Positions 1 to 8,523 of a DNA stretch of 64,000 bases are shown piece after piece (the stretch's first letter is position 1; each line of letters begins with the position of its first letter). The notes beneath the pieces were generated by a model. It did no database searches and had not been told where the DNA came from. It was given only the letters and a program-made list of their open reading frames with translations. The stretch spans positions 868,001-932,000 of the forward strand of contig NZ_CAJZAH010000002.1 of assembly GCF_914271545.1 (NCBI RefSeq). The letters are read 5' to 3'. This stretch comes from Cupriavidus respiraculi. Its GTDB lineage: Bacteria > Pseudomonadota > Gammaproteobacteria > Burkholderiales > Burkholderiaceae. Position numbers and translations under genes: made by a program.

Positions 1-493
1 TCAAATGAGCGATCAGCTCCGCGACGGTATTGGCCGGGAACGAGGGATGGGCCACCAGCACGTTGGGCGCGCGCACCGCGACCGTCAGCAGGTCGAAGTC
101 CTTGGCCGGATCGTAAGGCAGGTTCTTGTGCAGGAAGGGGTTGATCGCATACACCGATATCGGCGCCACCAGCATGGTGTAGCCGTCGGCCGGCGCGCGC
201 TTGACCATGGCCGCGCCGATGGAGCCCGTCGCGCCTGGCTTGTTTTCGATCACGAAGGGCTGGCCCAGCTTCTCGTTCAGCGGTGGCGCCAGCATGCGGG
301 CAATGGTGTCGGACGAGCCGCCCGCCGGGAAAGGCACGATCACCGAGACCGGCTTCTGCGGCCAGCTCTGGGCGACCGCGGCGGTCGTGACCATCAGGCC
401 GGCGGCGATGGCGAACAAGGCGTTGCGCAAGCGCCGGGCGGTGCCGTTCAGCACGGCGGGGCGCTGCCGGGTCGGCGGATATGGCTGGGTCAT
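1..493 (-). CDS. Bug/TctC-family solute-binding protein (partial)
   Basis: First 164 codons of a Bug-family (TctC) periplasmic binding protein; the stop lies beyond the left edge of the window. Residues 1-42 are a signal peptide with an Arg-rich n-region and a hydrophobic core ending VAQS. After it come the family hallmarks: WPQKPVSVIVPFPAGGSSD at the mature start and the loop GATGSIGA near residue 88. Such proteins carry carboxylates to TctAB-type membrane partners or act as orphan binding proteins; none of the partners is visible here. It is divergent from a FadR-type regulator and close to sugar-diacid genes, so a sugar acid is a reasonable guess for its ligand. Family is sure; ligand is inference. 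Confidence 0.9.
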   Translation of the reverse strand, partial: MTQPYPPTRQRPAVLNGTARRLRNALFAIAAGLMVTTAAVAQSWPQKPVSVIVPFPAGGSSDTIARMLAPPLNEKLGQPFVIENKPGATGSIGAAMVKRAPADGYTMLVAPISVYAINPFLHKNLPYDPAKDFDLLTVAVRAPNVLVAHPSFPANTVAELIAHL

Positions 494-610
494 GTGTCGT
501 CTCCTGTATCAATATGTGCGACCCGCTGCGGGGCCGTCCGCCAGGGGGCGACCACGCCCCCCATACGCGACGACCGTCCGACGATCCGCGCGACGTTGCC
601 TCTGTCGCGC

Positions 611-658
611 CGTCATATCTGTTATCAGTCGTCATATGACTTACGAGGGCAGTATAAT
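611..658 (+). promoter_or_regulatory. Promoter and operator of the FadR-type regulator gene
   Basis: A perfect 10-bp palindrome GTCATATGAC lies at 631-640, and a second copy of its left half (GTCATAT) starts at 612. A consensus TATAAT sits at 653-658, so the palindrome falls where the -35 box would be. A related site, GTCGTATGAT, is found at 1498-1507 before kdgD. This is a typical layout for a GntR repressor that controls itself and its target genes. No good -35 match is present, and regulator binding is inferred. Confidence 0.55.
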
Positions 659-694
659 AACGCCACCGCGAACCGGTCAAGTCTCGTTACCCCC

Positions 695-1438
695 ATGAAA
701 AACCCCTCGCTCGCCAATCCCGCCCCCCTGCGCCGCCGCGGCCGCACGCTTGCCGAAGAGGCCGTGAACAGCCTCACCGAGAGCATCCAGGAAGGCAAGC
801 TGCAGCCCGGCGACAAGCTGCCGACCGAGTCGGAGATCATGGCCGCGCTGGGCGTAAGCCGCACGGTGGTGCGCGAGGCGCTGTCCCGCCTGCAGGCGAG
901 CGGGCTGGTCGAGACGCGGCACGGCATCGGTACCTTCGTGCTGGCGCCACCGGCCGATTCGCAGTCCCCTTTCCGCATCGACACGGCCGCCATGGGCACG
1001 GCGATGGACGTGCTGGCCATGCTGGAATTCCGGGTCAGCCTCGAGGCGGAGGCCGCCAGCCTGGCCGCCTCGCGCCGCACCGACGAGCAACTGCGGGCCA
1101 TGCGCCGGGCGCTGGACGATCTGAAGCGCACCGCCGGCGAAGGCAAGGATTCGGTGGGGTCGGACTTCGAGTTCCACCTGGCCATTGCGCGCGCCACCGG
1201 CAACCGCTATTTCACCGACTTCATGGGCCATCTGGGCACCATGGTGATCCCGCGCAGCCGGCTGCATGTCAGCGCCGTGGAGCGCGAGCAGTATCTGGAG
1301 CGGGTGAATTTCGAGCACGAGAGCATTTACGACGCCATCGAACGCCGCGACCCCGAGGGCGCGAAGGCCGCGATGCGCATGCACCTGACCAACAGCCGCG
1401 AACGGTTGCGCAAGGCATCCGCCGCGGCGGCAAGCTGA
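695..1438 (+). CDS. FadR-subfamily GntR transcriptional regulator
   Basis: A 247-residue regulator. Residues about 16-85 form the GntR winged helix (PGDKLPTESEIMAALGVSRT, then EALSRLQASGLVETRHGIGTFV). Residues about 105-235 form an all-helical FCD domain with the metal-binding pattern DFEFH near 155 and a late MRMHL near 230. FCD regulators usually sense organic acids. The ATG at 695 was chosen because homologues begin with a short tail before the HTH and because TATAAT lies about 37 bp upstream. It stands between the Bug protein and kdgD and probably represses the sugar-diacid genes when the inducer is absent. Confidence 0.9.
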   Translation: MKNPSLANPAPLRRRGRTLAEEAVNSLTESIQEGKLQPGDKLPTESEIMAALGVSRTVVREALSRLQASGLVETRHGIGTFVLAPPADSQSPFRIDTAAMGTAMDVLAMLEFRVSLEAEAASLAASRRTDEQLRAMRRALDDLKRTAGEGKDSVGSDFEFHLAIARATGNRYFTDFMGHLGTMVIPRSRLHVSAVEREQYLERVNFEHESIYDAIERRDPEGAKAAMRMHLTNSRERLRKASAAAAS

Positions 1439-1497
1439 GCGCGCAGGCCGGCTATCCCATAGGCAGCCGAAAAACGCTTGCCCGTCGTATCGCCTAT

Positions 1498-1517
1498 GTC
1501 GTATGATGTCCTATAAG
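1498..1517 (+). promoter_or_regulatory. Operator-like site upstream of kdgD
   Basis: GTCGTATGATGTC at 1498-1510 matches the palindrome before the regulator gene in 8 of its first 10 bases. It is followed at once by TATAAG (1512-1517), a possible -10 element. Shared sites before regulator and target suggest autoregulation by the FadR-type protein; this is inference from similarity only. Confidence 0.45.
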
Positions 1518-1618
1518 AAACGACCGTAACGACACGGTCCGTGTTCCCCGGCCCGCGGCGCGCCAACACCGCAACTCCTTTCGACTCTCCGGATCCCTTC
1601 CGACCGTTCCTCAGCGAC

Positions 1619-2530
1619 ATGACGCCTCAAGACCTCAAGACCATCATCAGCTCCGGCCTGCTTTCCTTCCCGGTCACCGACTTCGACGCCCAAGGTAACT
1701 TCAACGCCGCTTCGTATGCATCGCGTCTGGAATGGCTCGCTCCCTACGGCGCCAGCGCGCTGTTCGCCGCGGGCGGCACCGGCGAGTTCTTCTCGCTCGA
1801 GCCGAAGGAATACACCGACATCGTGCGCACGGCGGTGGACACCTGCCGTGGCAAGGTGCCGATCATCGCCGGCGCTGGCGGCCCCACCCGCGTCGCCATC
1901 GCCTATGCGCAGGAAGCCGAACGCCTCGGCGCGCATGGCGTGCTGCTGCTGCCCCACTACCTGACCGAAGCGAGCCCGGAAGGCATCGCCGACCACGTCG
2001 AGGCCGTGTGCCGCTCGGTCAAGTTCGGCGTGATCGTCTATAACCGCGCCGTGTGCCGCCTGAACGCGACGCAGCTGGCTCGCCTGGCCGAGCGCTGCCC
2101 CAACCTGATCGGCTACAAGGACGGCCTGGGCGACATCGAGCTGATGGTCTCGATCCGCCGCAAGCTGGGCGACCGCTTCGCCTACCTGGGCGGCCTGCCT
2201 ACCGCCGAGGTCTACGCCGCGGCCTACCGTGCCCTGGGCGTGCCCGTGTACTCGTCGGCCGTGTTCAACTTCATCCCCAAGACGGCGATGGACTTCTATC
2301 ACGCCGTGGCCAACAACGACGAAGCGACGGTCGGCCGCCTGCTGGACACCTTCTTCCTGCCGTACCTGGAGATCCGCAACCGCAAGCAAGGCTACGCGGT
2401 GAGCATCGTCAAGGCCGGCGCCAAGCTGGTGGGCCACGACGCGGGTCCGGTGCGCGCGCCGTTGACCGACCTGACCGAGGAAGAATGCGGGATGCTGGCC
2501 CGGCTGATCGACCGCGCGGGCGCACAATAA
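1619..2530 (+). CDS. kdgD: 5-dehydro-4-deoxyglucarate dehydratase
   Basis: 303 residues, the usual length for this DHDPS/NAL-family TIM-barrel lyase. It turns 5-keto-4-deoxy-D-glucarate into 2-oxoglutarate semialdehyde with loss of water and CO2. The Schiff-base Lys is in IGYKDGLGD near residue 164, and the Tyr of the active site is in VIVYNRA near 140. The substrate-binding motif GGTGEF is near residue 60. The ATG at 1619 fits the family start ([20 protein letters not shown]); no strong Shine-Dalgarno is visible. The next gene, 58 bp on, encodes the dehydrogenase for its product, so the two make the last two steps of glucarate/galactarate breakdown to 2-oxoglutarate. Confidence 0.93.
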   Translation: MTPQDLKTIISSGLLSFPVTDFDAQGNFNAASYASRLEWLAPYGASALFAAGGTGEFFSLEPKEYTDIVRTAVDTCRGKVPIIAGAGGPTRVAIAYAQEAERLGAHGVLLLPHYLTEASPEGIADHVEAVCRSVKFGVIVYNRAVCRLNATQLARLAERCPNLIGYKDGLGDIELMVSIRRKLGDRFAYLGGLPTAEVYAAAYRALGVPVYSSAVFNFIPKTAMDFYHAVANNDEATVGRLLDTFFLPYLEIRNRKQGYAVSIVKAGAKLVGHDAGPVRAPLTDLTEEECGMLARLIDRAGAQ

Positions 2531-2588
2531 CGCCTGTGGCGGCGCGCACCCCGCCCGCCGCCATCCAACCGTCTAGCAGGAACGAGCT

Positions 2589-4166
2589 ATGAATATCACC
2601 GGCGACATGCTGATCGGAGCCAGCGCGGTGCGCGGCACCGAAGCGAAGCTCCAGGCCATCGATCCCGCCACCGGCGACGTGATCGGGCCGGATTTCCACG
2701 GCGGCGGCGCGGCGGAAGTGGAGCGCGCGTGCGCGCTCGCGGAAGCCGCATTCGACGAATACCGTGCCATTTCTCCAGAGCGCCGCGCGACGTTTCTCGA
2801 AGCGATCGCCAGCGGCATCGAAGCGCTGGGCGATACGCTGATCCAGCGTGCGCAGCGCGAAAGCGGCCTGCCCGTTGCGCGCCTGCAGGGCGAGCGCGGC
2901 CGCACCGCCAATCAGCTGCGCCTGTTCGCCAGCGTGCTGCGCGATGGGCGCTGGCAATCGGCCACGCTCGACAGCGCGCTGCCCGAGCGCACGCCGCCGC
3001 GGCCCGACCTGCGCATGCAGAAGATTCCGGTGGGCCCGGTCGCCGTATTCGGCGCGAGCAATTTCCCGCTGGCGTTCTCGGTGGCGGGCGGCGATACCGC
3101 GGCCGCGCTGGCCGCGGGCTGCCCCGTCATCGTCAAGGCGCACTCCGCGCATCTGGGCACCTCGGAACTGGTCGGGCGCGTGATCCAGCGCGCCGTGGCC
3201 GATGCCGGCCTGCCCGAAGGCGTGTTTTCGCTGCTGGTGGGCGCAGGCGTCAATATCGGCACCGCGCTGGTGACGCACCCGGTCATCCAGGCCGTGGGCT
3301 TTACCGGCTCGCGCGCCGGCGGACTGGCGCTGGTCCAGGCTGCCAACAACCGTCCGCAGCCGATTCCCGTCTATGCGGAGATGAGCAGCATCAACCCGAT
3401 GTTCCTGCTGCCCGATGCGATGTCGAACCGCGGCCCGCAGATCGCGCGCGATTTCGTCGAATCGCTGGTGCTGGGCGTGGGCCAGTTCTGCACGAATCCG
3501 GGCCTGGCCATCGCCATGGAAGGTCCGTCGCTGGACGCGTTCCGCGAAGCCGCCATCGCGGCGCTGACGGAAAAGGCCGCGGCCACGATGCTGACGCCCG
3601 GCATCCACGCCGCGTATGAAAAAGGCGTGGCGCAGTTGGGCGATATCGAGGGCCTGAAGCAGATCGGCGCCGGCAAGGCCCCGGCGGGACCGAACCAGGC
3701 GCGTCCGGTGCTGTTCGAGACCACGGCGCAGCGTTTCGCCGAAGACCATCGCGCCCAGGCCGAGGTGTTCGGCCCCTCGTCGGTACTGGTGGTCTGCCAG
3801 GACCAGGCCGAGATGGTGGCGCTCGCCACCAGGCTGGAGGGCCAGCTGACGGCCACCATCCAGGCCGATGCGCCGGACTACGAGTCCGCCGGCCGCCTGC
3901 TGACCGTGCTGGAGCGCAAGGCCGGACGGGTGTTGTTCAACGGCTACCCGACCGGCGTCGAGGTCTCGCACGCGATGGTGCATGGCGGACCCTTCCCCGC
4001 CACGTCGGACACGCGCGCGACGTCGGTGGGCGCCACCGCGATCGAGCGCTTCCTGCGCCCGGTGTGCTATCAGAACGTGCCGGCGGCCCTGCTGCCGGAG
4101 GCGCTCAAGGACGGCAATCCGCTGGGCCTGTGGCGCCTGCAGGACGGCAAGCTGTCGCATCGTTGA
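2589..4166 (+). CDS. 2,5-dioxovalerate (ketoglutarate semialdehyde) dehydrogenase
   Basis: 525 residues, long for an aldehyde dehydrogenase but normal for the NADP-type 2-oxoglutarate semialdehyde subfamily. The cofactor region reads VAVFGASNFPLAFS near residue 155 and GFTGSRAGG near 240. The general base Glu is in VYAEMSSINP near 265, and the nucleophile Cys in GQFCTNPG near 302. It oxidises the KdgD product to 2-oxoglutarate for the TCA cycle. An AGGAACGAG ribosome-binding site precedes the ATG. It is very probably cotranscribed with kdgD and ends at a long hairpin. Confidence 0.92.
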   Translation: MNITGDMLIGASAVRGTEAKLQAIDPATGDVIGPDFHGGGAAEVERACALAEAAFDEYRAISPERRATFLEAIASGIEALGDTLIQRAQRESGLPVARLQGERGRTANQLRLFASVLRDGRWQSATLDSALPERTPPRPDLRMQKIPVGPVAVFGASNFPLAFSVAGGDTAAALAAGCPVIVKAHSAHLGTSELVGRVIQRAVADAGLPEGVFSLLVGAGVNIGTALVTHPVIQAVGFTGSRAGGLALVQAANNRPQPIPVYAEMSSINPMFLLPDAMSNRGPQIARDFVESLVLGVGQFCTNPGLAIAMEGPSLDAFREAAIAALTEKAAATMLTPGIHAAYEKGVAQLGDIEGLKQIGAGKAPAGPNQARPVLFETTAQRFAEDHRAQAEVFGPSSVLVVCQDQAEMVALATRLEGQLTATIQADAPDYESAGRLLTVLERKAGRVLFNGYPTGVEVSHAMVHGGPFPATSDTRATSVGATAIERFLRPVCYQNVPAALLPEALKDGNPLGLWRLQDGKLSHR

Positions 4167-4180
4167 CGCGGCAGGTGTGC

Positions 4181-4222
4181 CAACGACAAAGCGGCGACCA
4201 TCCGGTCGCCGCTTTGTCGTTG
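4181..4222. terminator. Long bidirectional hairpin between convergent genes
   Basis: A perfect 19-bp stem (4181-4199 with 4204-4222) closed by the loop ATCC. It stands between the convergent ends of the aldehyde dehydrogenase gene and the ABC ATPase gene. There is no T-run on either side, so it may stop or block read-through by structure, or protect 3' ends. Confidence 0.75.
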
Positions 4223-4265
4223 CGAGGACGGGTCAGCGGTGCCGCCCCGTGCCGCCTCCTTGCCG

Positions 4266-5456
4266 TCAGGCTGCCGCGCGCAGCGCCTCCAGCTCCGCCA
4301 CCGCGGCCGCCGGGGGCGCGATGGTGGTGGTGCCGCGCGAACGGCCCGAGCTCAGATAGCCGGCGATCGATTCCTGCGTCACCTCGCCCAGATAGGCGCC
4401 GTCGGCATCGAGCACCGGCAGCCAGCTGGTGTTGTGCTGATACATGCGGGAGAGCACGATGCGCAGATGCTCGTCGCACTGCGCCGTCGCCGGGAACGGC
4501 TTCATTACGTCGGCGCAGGTGCGCTGCTCCGGCCGCGGCGCGCGCGCGTCGCGGCGCGCGACGTAGCCGATGGCGCGCTGCTCCCGATCCACGACCGGCA
4601 GGTGGCGCACGTCGTTGTCGTCCATCAGCGCCACGGCCTGCGCCAGCGGCGTGCCCGGCAGGCAGGTCGGCGGCATGGTGGCGGCGTCGCCGGCGCTGAC
4701 CAGCAGCAGGCGCTTGAGCGTGTTGTCGTGACCGACGAAGGCCTGCACGAACTCGTCTGCGGGGTGCGCGAGCAGCGCGTCCGGATGATTGAACTGCACG
4801 AGCTGTCCGCGGCGGAACACCGCGACCTTGTCGGCCAGCTTGATGGCCTCGTCGATGTCGTGCGAGACCATGATCACGGTCTTGCCGAGCTGGCGCTGCA
4901 TCTGCAGGAATTCGTTCTGGATGCTCTCGCGGTTGATTGGATCCACCGCGCCGAACGGTTCGTCCATCAGGAGCACCGGCGCGTCGGCCGCCAGCGCGCG
5001 GATCACGCCGATGCGCTGCTGCTGGCCGCCCGAGAGTTCGCGCGGGTAGCGCGACAGCATCTTGCCGGGATCGAGCTGCACCATGGCCAGCAGCTCGCGG
5101 GCGCGCTCGCGGCAGCGCTTCTTGTCCCAGCCCAGCAGGCGCGGCACCACCATGATGTTTTCCTCGATCGTCATGTTGGGGAACAGGCCGATCTGCTGGA
5201 TGACATAGCCGATCTTGCGCCGCAGGCTGACCTCGTCGATGCCCGCGGTGTCCTCGCCGTGGATGCGCACCGTGCCGGAGGTCGGCGCGATCAGCCGGTT
5301 GATCATCTTCAGCGTGGTGGTCTTGCCGCAGCCCGAGGGGCCGAGGAACACGCAGATCTCCCCGGCCGGCACGGCCAGCGATACCGAGTCCACCGCGCGC
5401 ACCACGGTGCCGTCCTTCTGCGTGAACGTCTTTGTCAGTTGGTCCAGTTCGATCAT
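4266..5456 (-). CDS. Osmoprotectant ABC transporter, ATP-binding protein with CBS domains
   Basis: 396 residues. ABC domain at residues 1-240: Walker A GPSGCGKTT near 38, signature LSGGQQQR near 140, Walker B VLLMDEPFGAVD near 160, switch His in VSHDIDEA. Two CBS repeats follow (about 255-375; RHLPVVD and SWLPVLD), as in OpuCA and OsmV, where they sense ionic strength. The substrate is likely glycine betaine, choline or a related solute. Its ATG overlaps the stop of the permease gene by 4 bp (ATGA), so the two are translationally coupled. The far C-terminus is Ala-rich and unconserved in look. Confidence 0.9.
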   Translation of the reverse strand: MIELDQLTKTFTQKDGTVVRAVDSVSLAVPAGEICVFLGPSGCGKTTTLKMINRLIAPTSGTVRIHGEDTAGIDEVSLRRKIGYVIQQIGLFPNMTIEENIMVVPRLLGWDKKRCRERARELLAMVQLDPGKMLSRYPRELSGGQQQRIGVIRALAADAPVLLMDEPFGAVDPINRESIQNEFLQMQRQLGKTVIMVSHDIDEAIKLADKVAVFRRGQLVQFNHPDALLAHPADEFVQAFVGHDNTLKRLLLVSAGDAATMPPTCLPGTPLAQAVALMDDNDVRHLPVVDREQRAIGYVARRDARAPRPEQRTCADVMKPFPATAQCDEHLRIVLSRMYQHNTSWLPVLDADGAYLGEVTQESIAGYLSSGRSRGTTTIAPPAAAVAELEALRAAA

Positions 5457-6103
5457 GTCCGTAGTCCTTTAGGTGTCAGTGCCCGCTGCAACCACTGCAG
5501 GCAGGCGTCGGCGACGATGGCGAGCACGCTGACCAGCACAGCGCCCACGGCGAGCTTGCTCATATTGCTTTGGCTGATGGCCTGGAGGATCAGCACGCCC
5601 AGCCCGCCCGCGCCGATGATGGCCGCGATGGTAGCCACGCCGATATTCATCACGACCGCGGTGCGCACGCCGCCCAGGATGACCGGCACTGCCAGCGGCA
5701 GGTCCACCAGCCGCAGGCGTTGCCACGTCGTCATGCCGATGCCGCGGCCGGCTTCCTGAATGCCGGCGTCGACATTGGCCAGCGCCACATAGGTGTTGCG
5801 CATGATCGGCAGCAGCGAATACAGGAACACCGCCGTCACCGCCGGCACATATCCCAGCGAGTGGCCGAAGTTGGCGAAGATCGGGATCATCAGGCCGAAC
5901 AGCGCGATCGACGGCAGCGTCAGCACGACCGTGGCCAGCGTCAGCAGTGGGGTCGCCAGCCAGCGCTGGCGCGTAATCAGGATGCCGAGCGGCACGCCGA
6001 TGGCGATGGCCAGGCCGACGGCCGTGCCCACCAGCGCGAGATGCTCGGCGGTGAGCTTGAGCAGCGTGGGCCAGCTGTGTTGCAAATAGTGGATCAGGTC
6101 CAT
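5453..6103 (-). CDS. Osmoprotectant ABC transporter permease (second)
   Basis: 216 residues with about six hydrophobic segments. The EAA-type loop that docks to the ATPase reads QEAGRGIGMTTWQRLRLVDLPLAVP near residues 117-140. The pattern, with LPSIALFGLMIPIF before it, is that of OpuCB/OsmW-type permeases. It lies 10 bp after the binding-protein gene and overlaps the ATPase gene by 4 bp. With the other permease at 7094-7810 it forms a heterodimeric channel. Confidence 0.9.
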   Translation of the reverse strand: MDLIHYLQHSWPTLLKLTAEHLALVGTAVGLAIAIGVPLGILITRQRWLATPLLTLATVVLTLPSIALFGLMIPIFANFGHSLGYVPAVTAVFLYSLLPIMRNTYVALANVDAGIQEAGRGIGMTTWQRLRLVDLPLAVPVILGGVRTAVVMNIGVATIAAIIGAGGLGVLILQAISQSNMSKLAVGAVLVSVLAIVADACLQWLQRALTPKGLRT

Positions 6104-6113
6104 GGCGTCCTCC

Positions 6114-7058
6114 TCAGATCAGGCCGTGGCGCCGGAGAAAATCCCCGGCCACCTTGTCGACCGGCTGTTGCTCGATATCGACCTGATAGTTCATGTCCGT
6201 CATCGCCTCGCTGTCGAGTCTGGCGGCCAGCGCGTTCAGCAACTCGCCCAGTTGCGGATGCGCGTCCAGCACCGCGCGGCGCACCACCGGCGCCGCCTGG
6301 TAGGCGGGGAAGAAACCAAGGTCGTCTTCCAGCAGCACTAGTTCGAAGCCCTTGACGCGACCGTCGGTGGCGTAGACCAGGCCCGTCTCCACCTGGTCGT
6401 TCTTCAGCGCCGTGTAGACCAGGCCCGGATCGAGCTGGATCACGTCGCGGCGGGTGAGCGGCAGCTTGTACACGGCCTTGAGCGGCTCCAGCCCGTCGGG
6501 ACGCGCGGCGAACTCCATATCCACCGCGAACGGATGCCGCGCGCCTTCCTTGCCGGCGCGCATCGCGGCCGCGAGCGCCGACAGCGTCTTCACGCCGGTG
6601 GCCTGCGCGCGCCGCTTGGGCATGGCCAGCGCATAGGTGTTGTTGATGCCCGACGCGTCCAGCCAGACCAGGCCCTTGCCGGCATCCATCGCCTTGACGC
6701 GCGCGTAGCTCGCCGCCGGGTCCAGCTTCTCGTTGACCTTGTTGAAGACGATCAGCGCCGTGCCGGTGTAGTCCCACACCACGTCCAGCTGCGCGCTTTC
6801 CATGGCTTGCCGCATCAGCGTGCTGCCAAGGCCGGACGTCAGCTCGGTCTGGAAGCCCTTGGCGCGCAGGTACTGCTCCGTCATCGACGAGAGAATCAGT
6901 TGCTCGGTGAAGTTCTTGCCGCCGATGCGCAGTTTGTCGGCAGCGTGCGCGGCCGGTGCCAGCAGCAGCATGGCCGCGGCGATGGCGGCCATCGCGCCGC
7001 CTGCGGCGGTGCGGGCCATGCGGGCCATGCGCGTCGTCAGTCCAGGTATGGAAGTCAT
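6114..7058 (-). CDS. Osmoprotectant ABC transporter substrate-binding protein
   Basis: 314 residues. Signal peptide 1-39, ending APAAHA before ADKLRIGG. The mature part has the OpuAC/OsmF signatures GGKNFTEQLILS and VVWDYTGTAL, and aromatic residues typical of quaternary-amine pockets. The ATG at 7058 was chosen because AAGGAGAG lies 6 bp ahead and because it starts directly with the signal peptide. An upstream in-frame ATG overlaps the stop of the previous permease gene and would add 13 residues (MSADRGTTPKESA); it lacks a ribosome site. The substrate is probably betaine-like, but not proven. Confidence 0.9.
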   Translation of the reverse strand: MTSIPGLTTRMARMARTAAGGAMAAIAAAMLLLAPAAHAADKLRIGGKNFTEQLILSSMTEQYLRAKGFQTELTSGLGSTLMRQAMESAQLDVVWDYTGTALIVFNKVNEKLDPAASYARVKAMDAGKGLVWLDASGINNTYALAMPKRRAQATGVKTLSALAAAMRAGKEGARHPFAVDMEFAARPDGLEPLKAVYKLPLTRRDVIQLDPGLVYTALKNDQVETGLVYATDGRVKGFELVLLEDDLGFFPAYQAAPVVRRAVLDAHPQLGELLNALAARLDSEAMTDMNYQVDIEQQPVDKVAGDFLRRHGLI

Positions 7059-7093
7059 TGCACTCTCCTTCGGTGTCGTTCCGCGGTCGGCGC

Positions 7094-7810
7094 TCATCGG
7101 GCGAGTCCCCGCCGGCTCAGGTAGAACCGGCCGCACGCGGCAAAGATGCCGTCCAGGGCCAGGGCCAGCAGCGCGGTGGCCGCGGCGCCAAGCAGCAGCA
7201 ACGGCTGGTCGTTCAGGTAGATGCCGGGGAAGATCAGCTCCCCGAGGCTGTTCGCGCCGATCAGGAAGGACAGCGGCACGGTGCCCACGTTGATCACGAG
7301 GCTGGTGCGGACGCCGGCGAGAATTACCGGCAACGCGTTGGGCAGTTCCACCTTGAACAGCTGCTGGCGCGCCGTCATGCCCACCCCGCGTGCCGCCTCC
7401 CGCAGCGCGGGCGACAGGGTGCGCAGCCCTTCGCAGGTGTTGCGCACGATGGGCAGCAGCGAGGCCAGCCACAGCGCAAGGATCGCGGGACGCTCGCCGA
7501 TGCCGAGCACGGCCAGCGACAGCGCCAGCACGGCGAGCGAAGGCACGGTGTTGCCCACGTTGAAGATCTGCATCAGCCGGTCGGCCCAGCGGCGCATGCA
7601 CGGACGGCTGAGCAGGATGCCCGCGGGCAGGCCGGTGGCGAGAGCCAGCGTCATCGACCAGCCGACCAGCCGCAGGTGATCGGCCACGTCGTACAGCAGG
7701 CGTTCGCGATGGCGCTGCAGGACATCGGGGCCGACCCAGGCGATCAGGCCGGCCAGGCCGGCCAGCGACAGCGCGGTCCACGCCGCGATGCGGACGGATT
7801 GTTTTGACAT
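7094..7810 (-). CDS. Osmoprotectant ABC transporter permease (first)
   Basis: 238 residues, about six membrane segments, first gene of the four-gene minus-strand importer operon. The ATPase-docking loop reads REAARGVGMTARQQLFKVELPNALPVIL near residues 145-170 (given here in pieces of the family pattern EA..GVGMT.....LPNALP). GGAAGGAAG precedes the ATG. Paralogous to the permease at 5453-6103, as in OsmW/OsmY and OpuCB/CD pairs. Confidence 0.88.
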   Translation of the reverse strand: MSKQSVRIAAWTALSLAGLAGLIAWVGPDVLQRHRERLLYDVADHLRLVGWSMTLALATGLPAGILLSRPCMRRWADRLMQIFNVGNTVPSLAVLALSLAVLGIGERPAILALWLASLLPIVRNTCEGLRTLSPALREAARGVGMTARQQLFKVELPNALPVILAGVRTSLVINVGTVPLSFLIGANSLGELIFPGIYLNDQPLLLLGAAATALLALALDGIFAACGRFYLSRRGLAR

Positions 7811-8523
7811 GCTTCCTTCCCTCTCCAGGGCCGCCAGGGCGGCGCGCGGGCGGTTGCGCGCGGCAAGGCGCGGCCCGCACCGGCGCCGGTGGCGACGGAT
7901 GGCAAACAGGACGACGGCGCGACGATGGCCGATGTGGGCAATCGGCGCCGGCCCGGACTAGATTGGCTTGCCGCCATGACCGGCGAAGGAGCCGGCGGAC
8001 GGGCGAAGGTCCGTGCCGTGACGGCGGGACCCGATTGACGGAAGGTCCGCGATGCGGGCGGACGCCTCCTGAAGCGGCGCAAGCCTTGCCGGCAGGCAGG
8101 GCGATGGCCAAGGGTGACGGCGCTGTATGTGGATTGCGGCGCGCCGTCGGATTGATTCGGCCGTGCTGGGAAGACCCGACGCCGGTGACGGCGCGATAAC
8201 TTTCAGCAACGGATGGCAATGCGGCCGCTATTCTAGCCAATTTCTGGCATCTTGTCACCACCTGATTGCGCCGCCGGAGTTTCGCCGGCAATTTCCTGCG
8301 AAATCCGGCGTTGCCGGCACTCCCGGTCGCGCGCCGGTGCGCGCCCCGTTCCGCCAGGCGTCGTTTCGTTTTCCGCCTCACTCATGCCACTGCCGTTCCA
8401 TCAGCAGAACAATGAGTTGCCTCCCGTCCCCCTACTGTTTTCGCGCCAAACCCGTACATTGGATGCATGCCAGGCCGCCGCGCGAATGCCGCGGGGGCCG
8501 TTCCCCTTACCGGAGAAGACAAC
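7811..8523. other. 713-bp gap between divergent operons
   Basis: No convincing gene on either strand. It must hold the promoters of the minus-strand importer and the plus-strand pirin. The one structure I see is an imperfect inverted repeat, left arm 8272-8285 (CGCCGGAGTTTCGC) and right arm 8298-8310 (GCGAAATCCGGCG), with one bulged G and a 12-base loop. The 8201-8260 stretch is less GC-rich than its surroundings, as expected for regulatory DNA. Confidence 0.5.

Noticed and set aside
7059-8381. Long upstream extension of the osmoprotectant binding protein frame
   Set aside because: It runs through the whole first permease gene and the 713-bp gap in another frame. The signal peptide and AAGGAGAG mark the true start at 7058.
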